From contig NJPS01000044.1 of NCBI GenBank assembly GCA_002946415.1, positions 62,001 through 126,000 of the forward strand: a stretch of DNA of 64,000 nt, given 5' to 3'. Position numbers and translations under genes: made by a program. Shown in pieces: positions 58,820 to 64,000 of the stretch. The notes below the pieces were generated by a model. That model saw only the letters and a program-made list of their open reading frames with translations. It was not told the origin of the DNA and did not search any database. This DNA comes from Rutstroemia sp. NJR-2017a BVV2 (lineage: Eukaryota; Ascomycota; Leotiomycetes; Helotiales; Rutstroemiaceae). How positions within the stretch are numbered: the stretch's first letter is position 1; every line of letters begins with the position of its first letter.

Positions 58820-60402
58820 AACCACTCGGAAAAGTTGGAAAAGGAAAGAGAAGGAAAGGTATACACAAAAAAAAAAAAACACCAGGGAAAAAGAGAGGGT
58901 CGGCCCGGGGCCCTCTGATGTGCTATGAGAGATACGTGTTACGATTTTGTTGACGATTCGATTCGTTCTTTTGATTTTTTCTGTTTTTCTGTTCCGCCTG
59001 CGCGTTTTCACTTGTCCGTCCTTGTTTGTGCGTGCGGACTTGGGTTGGGTTGTAGGAATTGGAACCGAAGGGAAGGGGGAAAAGCTTATAGAAGGATTTG
59101 CTTTTGCTTGGCTTGGGAATTGGGAAACTGGGAAGGGGTTTGGAGTGTTTCTGTTCTGTTGTTTTGTTTATTTTGCTGCGTTTGTCCGTACCATCTGTAT
59201 CTTGGGCGCGGTGCGTGGTTTGTTCATACTGTTTCAATCATTGGCGAGGATCGCTGGCGGGCGGTGGATGGGATGTATTGGTATTTGGGGCATAGGATTA
59301 GGATGGTGATTGGTTTGGTTGGTTGGCTGGGTGGGTGGTATCTATCTGGCTTGGATGGTATGATACCTGTATACAATTGGAGTTGGTTAAGCATCCTGTG
59401 AATGGATGAGGGATCTTAGTGTTTTATTGTAGTTGTTAGTGAGGGGGTGAGCACGAGTTGAGTGTCTAGGTAGTTGAATAAAGACGCAGAATATCTTGAA
59501 TCTCTATGTCTACTTGTGATATTTCTTGTATGTGACCTTAAACTCGATGAGACATGTATTTGAAGCGATGCCTAGATTCGTCTATGTTCTTTCCTCACTT
59601 TTACTTACAAACATTAAGGCTCTCATTATCGTCTCACAATCACTCCACTTCATATATCCCCTTCCCCAAATCCAACCTCTCACAACCTATTCCATAAATA
59701 AAGAAAATTTTCAACTCCCTTTACATATAAATATACATAACAGGAGAGAATACATCCAACACCTCATATTATACCATACCACAACACGCCACCTCATGTC
59801 ACACAAAACACCAATCAACCCAGGAAAGTGAGCAAAGTGAGGAATCTGCACTGCACTCTAAAGCATTTACTTTAATTCAATCACGTAAGACAAAATCAAC
59901 AACACAAACAAGTTCGAAGCGACGCGTATATTATACTCCCCATCTCCTCCAACTTATACATACATACAAGACTATATACAACAAAGCACATCCACACCCA
60001 TCCATGCATATAAAGTGGAAAAAGCTCTCTTCATTAAAAACTGAGTTGCGATTTAGCAACCCTATTCATCTATTTGGGTATCCATCTCATCCACGCATGC
60101 ATGCATCCATCAATCTCTCCCTCAAAAGAGTACATATCTCATCTCATCGCATCCATCAACCATTTATATATAAAAAGCCAGTCAGATTTTCCTTCCTTTC
60201 GAAGGTAGGAAAACAAAACGCCATCGCCATGCCCCAAAATTTTTCAACCAAACAAAGCATCTTCTGATGTATGGTCATTCATACATCCCATCCCCTGCAA
60301 CAAGAAAACTCCTGCTCCTATGATTAAAACTCCACTTCCCCAAGCACATACACATCACACCACATCAAATATACCCCCTTCTCCCTCAAGCCCCAAATTC
60401 CC

Positions 60403-63400
60403 CTACTGTTTCTTCCCCAAACTCTGCAAACTAACCAACTCACTATACCTCCCCCCCTTCGCCATTAACTCGGCATGCGTCCCCGCCTCCACAATCCGTC
60501 CCTGATCAAAAACATAAATACAATCCGCCTTCTGGATCGTCGACAGCCGATGCGCCACCGCAATTGTGGTTCTCCCCTTCGCCGCCTTATCCAACGCCGC
60601 CTGCACCACATGTTCGCTCTCGGAGTCCAGCGCTGACGTCGCTTCATCAAGCAACAAAATCTTCGGATCTCTCAGCAACGCACGTGCAATCGCAATACGC
60701 TGTTTCTGACCCCCAGATAACATACTACCCTTGGAGCCGACAACCGTGTTGAAGCCTTCGGGGAGCGACATGATGAAGTCGTAGATATTAGCTTCTTTAC
60801 ACGCCGCGTGGATTTCCTCGTCGGGGACGTCTTCACGCGCGGCGCCGAGGAGCATGTTTTCGCGGACGGTACCTTGGTAGAGAGTGGGTTCCTGGGAGAC
60901 CAGAGCGATGTAGGAGCGGTATTCGTTGATGTTGAGGCTGGAGATTTCCTTGCCGTCGACGTAGATACCGCCGACAAGGGGGTCGTAGAAGCGTTCCAGG
61001 AGAGCGATGGTGGTGGATTTACCGCAGCCGGAGGCACCGACAAGGGCGATGTATTGGCCAGGATTGACGTGAAGGTTGAGGCCACGAAGAACTGGTTGTT
61101 CTGGACGAGTGGGGTATCGGAAATGTACGTCGCGGAATTCAACATAACCTTCCATTGATGTGACTTTTTCACCATCATTGGACCAAGAGTCGATGGCGGG
61201 TTTGCGATCGAAGAGAATCTTGAGCTCTTGTGCTGCCTGTTTGGCTTTGCCCATATCCGCTGCGATTTGTTAGCATATACCAATGATTCTAGAATCAAGA
61301 CAACTTACGTGCGAAGGAAAAGATAGTTCCGGCAGATTGAGCACCGAAAATGACAGCCGAGAAACAAACGAAGAATTGGAACATGGTGTATTCATGATTA
61401 GCAATGCGCTCACCACCATACCAGAATCCGAGGGCGACGCAAAGGAACATCAAAGATTGCGAAGCTGCGTAAAGCAAGGACGACTTCAAAATCGAGTTCA
61501 AACTCTTTCTTTCTTGCTCTTTGAGAGAGTTGGTGTAATGTTGAAGAACGTCATCTTCCCTGGTCAGTGATGCGACGGTTCGGATAGCACTGGTAGCTTC
61601 ACAAGCATACGAAGCACTCTGTTCGTATGCTTTCTTTGCTCGTTGTTGGAACCTAGCGAGCAACCAGAATCGGAAGAAACCACAGCCCAAGAGGATAGGG
61701 ATGGTGGCAATGCAAACGAGGGCCAACTTCCAGGCGATAGCGAGGGAAAGAGCACAAGCAGCAATGAGGGTAGTGATGACGGTAAGAAGCGTGCCAAGAG
61801 TAACACCAGATAATCCAGCGACGTGGGTAGTCTCGGTACTCAAGAAAGAAGTAAGGGCACCGGCAGTATTCTCTTCCCTGTCGAAGAACTGGATATCCTG
61901 TCGGAGCATCGTACGGAAAGCTCTATCACGAACTCGGTGGATAAGTGCCTCGGAACAGAAAGCGAAGGCGACACCCTGACAGACGAATGCGATCAATTGT
62001 ACGAAGGCCAACATGAGGTACATGAGAGACCAGAAGTCAACGTTATGCCTGATAGTGTGTTTGGTTTCCGGGGTCAGAGGCACCGACAGTGAGATAATTT
62101 CCTTGGCGAAGAAGACAGCTTGAGTTGGGTTACCACCACCACAAATGATTGCGAAGAATAATCCAATCATCATGTATTTCCATTCTGTCTTGTTGAAGGA
62201 GGCAATGAGCTTAATCAAAGTCCATAGGGAATCCTGTTGTTGTTCCTGGGCCTTCTTTCCTTGAAGAGCGAGAGATGATTGGGACTTTTCTGTAGCGGTG
62301 CGGTTCAGCTTATTGGCAATGTTCTTGTCGTCTGGATCTTCCATATATTCGATACCTCCACTCTTCTTGGACATTTCGCGTACAAGCTCATCATCCTTGG
62401 CATCTAATTCAGCTTCTTCTTCAGCGGACATTTCCTTGGTTTCAGCAATCTTTTGAGCTTCAATCAATGAGTAGTAAGCCGCCTTCTTGGCGAGTAATTC
62501 GTTGTGGGTTCCTTGTTCGACAATACGGCCTTTGGTCATGACAACAATATTGTCTGCATCCTTGATAGTAGACAATCGATGGGCAATAGAAATAGTGGTT
62601 CGTCCTGCAGCGGCAACCTCAAGAGCGGCTTGAACAACACCCTCAGACTTGGTATCCAAAGCAGATGTGGCCTCGTCGAGCAGAAGAATCTTTGGATCGC
62701 TAACCATGGCTCTTGCAATTGCGATACGTTGTTTTTGACCACCAGAAAGAAGACTAGCACGCTCTCCAACGTTCGTCTCGTAGCCCTCAGGTAAAGCAGT
62801 AATGAAGTCATGCGCGTTAGCCATTTTTGCAGCTTCGATAACCAATTCCCTTTGACGATCCTCCTTCTCATCCTCGAATTTAGTTCCAATGAGTCCATGG
62901 CGAATGTTTTCGAATATTGAGGTACCAAATAGTGTAGGCTCCTGACTGACCAAAGAGATTTGTTGTCTTAACCAGCGAAGATTCAAGGTGCTAACATCGT
63001 GTCCGTCGAGGAAGACTTGACCTCCAACGGGGTCGTAGAATCTCTCCACCAATCCGACAATAGTACTTTTACCAGATCCAGAAGCACCAACAAGAGCAGT
63101 CATTTTGCCGGCTGGGATAACCAAGCTGACATCCTCCATAACTGTCACTTCTGGTCTTGAAGGGTAGATGTGCTTAATGTTCCTCAATTCGACAGTTCCT
63201 TCGACATGGTCGAGCTTGATGCCTGCAGTTGAAGTTGGGTCCAACGGAGAGACACGGTCGATAGTGTTGAAGATCTTTGCGGCGGCAGAGATGGCGGTTG
63301 TGAAAGCTTGGATGTTAGGCGCAACGTTTCCGAGAGCAAAGGCACCGATCATGATAGACATCAAAATCGTAAGGATACTGGACAGTCCAATCTCGCCCTT

Positions 63401-64000
63401 GACAAGGAATCTACTACCCACCCAGAATGCCAAACCGTAGTTCAAATAAATGACCAAGAACATGCCTCCAAGCATGGTAGCCAAGGCGAACTTAACCTTG
63501 GAGCCATACTTTTCTGCTTCAGCAAGATGCTTGTCGTATTGGCGAGCGAGCTTATCTTGAGTTCCGAATGCGGTCGCATTTCTGATAGAGGAGATGACCT
63601 CCTCTGCAATAGATCCTCCGATAGCGTATGAGCCGAGAGATTGTTTGCTGTATTTGATGATGAATCTTGATCCTCCTCCCATCATGAGAACGATAGCGGC
63701 AACCGTCGACGTAAGAATCAGAGTCAATTTCCATGACTTGACGAAACCAATGACGAAAGCTGTGATGAATGTAGCCAAGGCATTCAATGTCAAGCCTACC
63801 TTCTCCGAGATACCATCCTGAACCAGATTGGTATCTGCTGTGATTCTGGTGGTGATTTCTCCCGAACCTAGCTTGTCATAGAAACCAATGTTCATGCGCA
63901 AACAAGCAGCCAAGTATTGAGATCTAACCTTTCCACTGATGTGCTCTCCAGTGTAGATGAATCCAACGGTGGAGATGTAGATGGTGATGAACTCCGCGAT
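60403..64000 (-). CDS. MDR-type full ABC transporter (ABCB), C-terminal 1182 residues
   Basis: The gene enters from beyond the window's right edge in phase 0. Exons are 64000-61309 and 61259-60403, with a 49-nt intron (donor GTAAGT, acceptor CGCAG). The visible part starts inside the first membrane domain (HISGKVRSQYLAACLRMN), next to the FYDKLGSGEITTR coupling segment. NBD1 has Walker A GASGSGKST, Q-loop SQEPTLFG, signature LLSGGQKQR, Walker B ILLLDEATSALD and H-loop IAHRLST. A linker rich in Glu/Lys follows (AEEEAELDAKDDE), then the second membrane domain, then NBD2 with GASGCGKST, SQEPTLYQG, MLSGGQKQR and ILLLDEATSALD. All ATPase motifs are intact in both halves. The family exports hydrophobic drugs, toxins or pheromones across the plasma membrane. 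The substrate is unknown, and the N-terminus is not in the window. Confidence 0.95.

Larger units (their letters stand above)
58306..60402. other. Convergent 3' region with simple repeats
   Basis: This holds 3' flanks of the Ser/Pro-rich gene and the ABC transporter gene, rich in pyrimidine or AT stretches and simple repeats. No gene is seen. Confidence 0.5.

Noticed and set aside
1..64000. CRISPR array or prokaryotic operon
   Set aside because: Spliceosomal introns and fungal gene families throughout; the repeats are simple tandem arrays without spacers.

Overview
The window is nuclear chromosomal DNA of a filamentous ascomycete (Pezizomycotina). Most genes carry short spliceosomal introns of about 45-100 nt with GTAAGT/GTATGT-type donors, CTAAC/CTGAC-like branch sites and CAG/TAG acceptors. 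The gene set is fungal: Ytp1-like, Rvs161, Alb1, Dcp1, secreted pectin-degrading and CHRD proteins, and an MDR-type ABC transporter. Pectinolytic and small secreted proteins would fit a plant-associated leotiomycete (Botrytis/Sclerotinia-like), but that placement is inference. Gene density is low, about 18 protein genes and one tRNA in 64 kb, with long non-coding stretches rich in simple repeats.

Layout. 1.7-6.0 kb: MARVEL membrane protein (+), peptidyl-tRNA hydrolase (+), Ytp1-like multipass protein (-). 7.0-7.8 kb: a GPI-anchored-like secreted protein built from an internal duplication (-). 9.0-11.0 kb: a divergent pair, the BAR protein Rvs161 (-) and the 60S biogenesis factor Alb1 (+). 11.4-13.3 kb: a ten-exon GH28 rhamnogalacturonase (-). 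13.3-17.1 kb: repeat-bearing non-coding DNA. 17.1-21.2 kb: an SNF2-family ATPase (-) divergent from an unrecognised 286-residue protein (+). 22.85 kb: an intron-containing elongator tRNA-Met. 26.4-28.0 kb: a second BAR protein with a proline-rich tail (+). 28.9-31.9 kb: a six-exon protein kinase fused to a Cys-containing segment and a membrane-anchored C-terminus (+).

33.5-35.7 kb: a small six-cysteine secreted protein (+) and a CXC/tesmin-like Cys-rich protein (-). 38.0-42.6 kb: a divergent pair, an OCRL/INPP5B-type inositol polyphosphate 5-phosphatase (-) and Dcp1 (+). 43.0-45.9 kb: an amidohydrolase (-) and a CHRD-domain secreted protein (-). 47.1 kb: a weak Cys-rich ORF. 47.5-55.6 kb: an 8-kb gene desert with many microsatellites and repeated GTACGAAG octamers. 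55.7-58.3 kb: a large Ser/Pro-rich, probably disordered protein (+). 60.4 kb to the window end: the C-terminal 1182 residues of a full-length MDR ABC transporter (-), whose N-terminus lies outside.

This is not one gene cluster. It mixes housekeeping functions (translation rescue, ribosome export, mRNA decapping, phosphoinositide turnover, endocytic membrane shaping, chromatin) with secreted or surface functions. The items most worth a second look are the kinase fusion with its stop-containing intron, the tRNA-Met intron hairpin, the duplicated surface protein, the frame-preserving tandem repeats beside the SNF2 gene, and the octamer-rich desert. All gene models are manual splices made from sequence alone, with reading frame checked across every junction.
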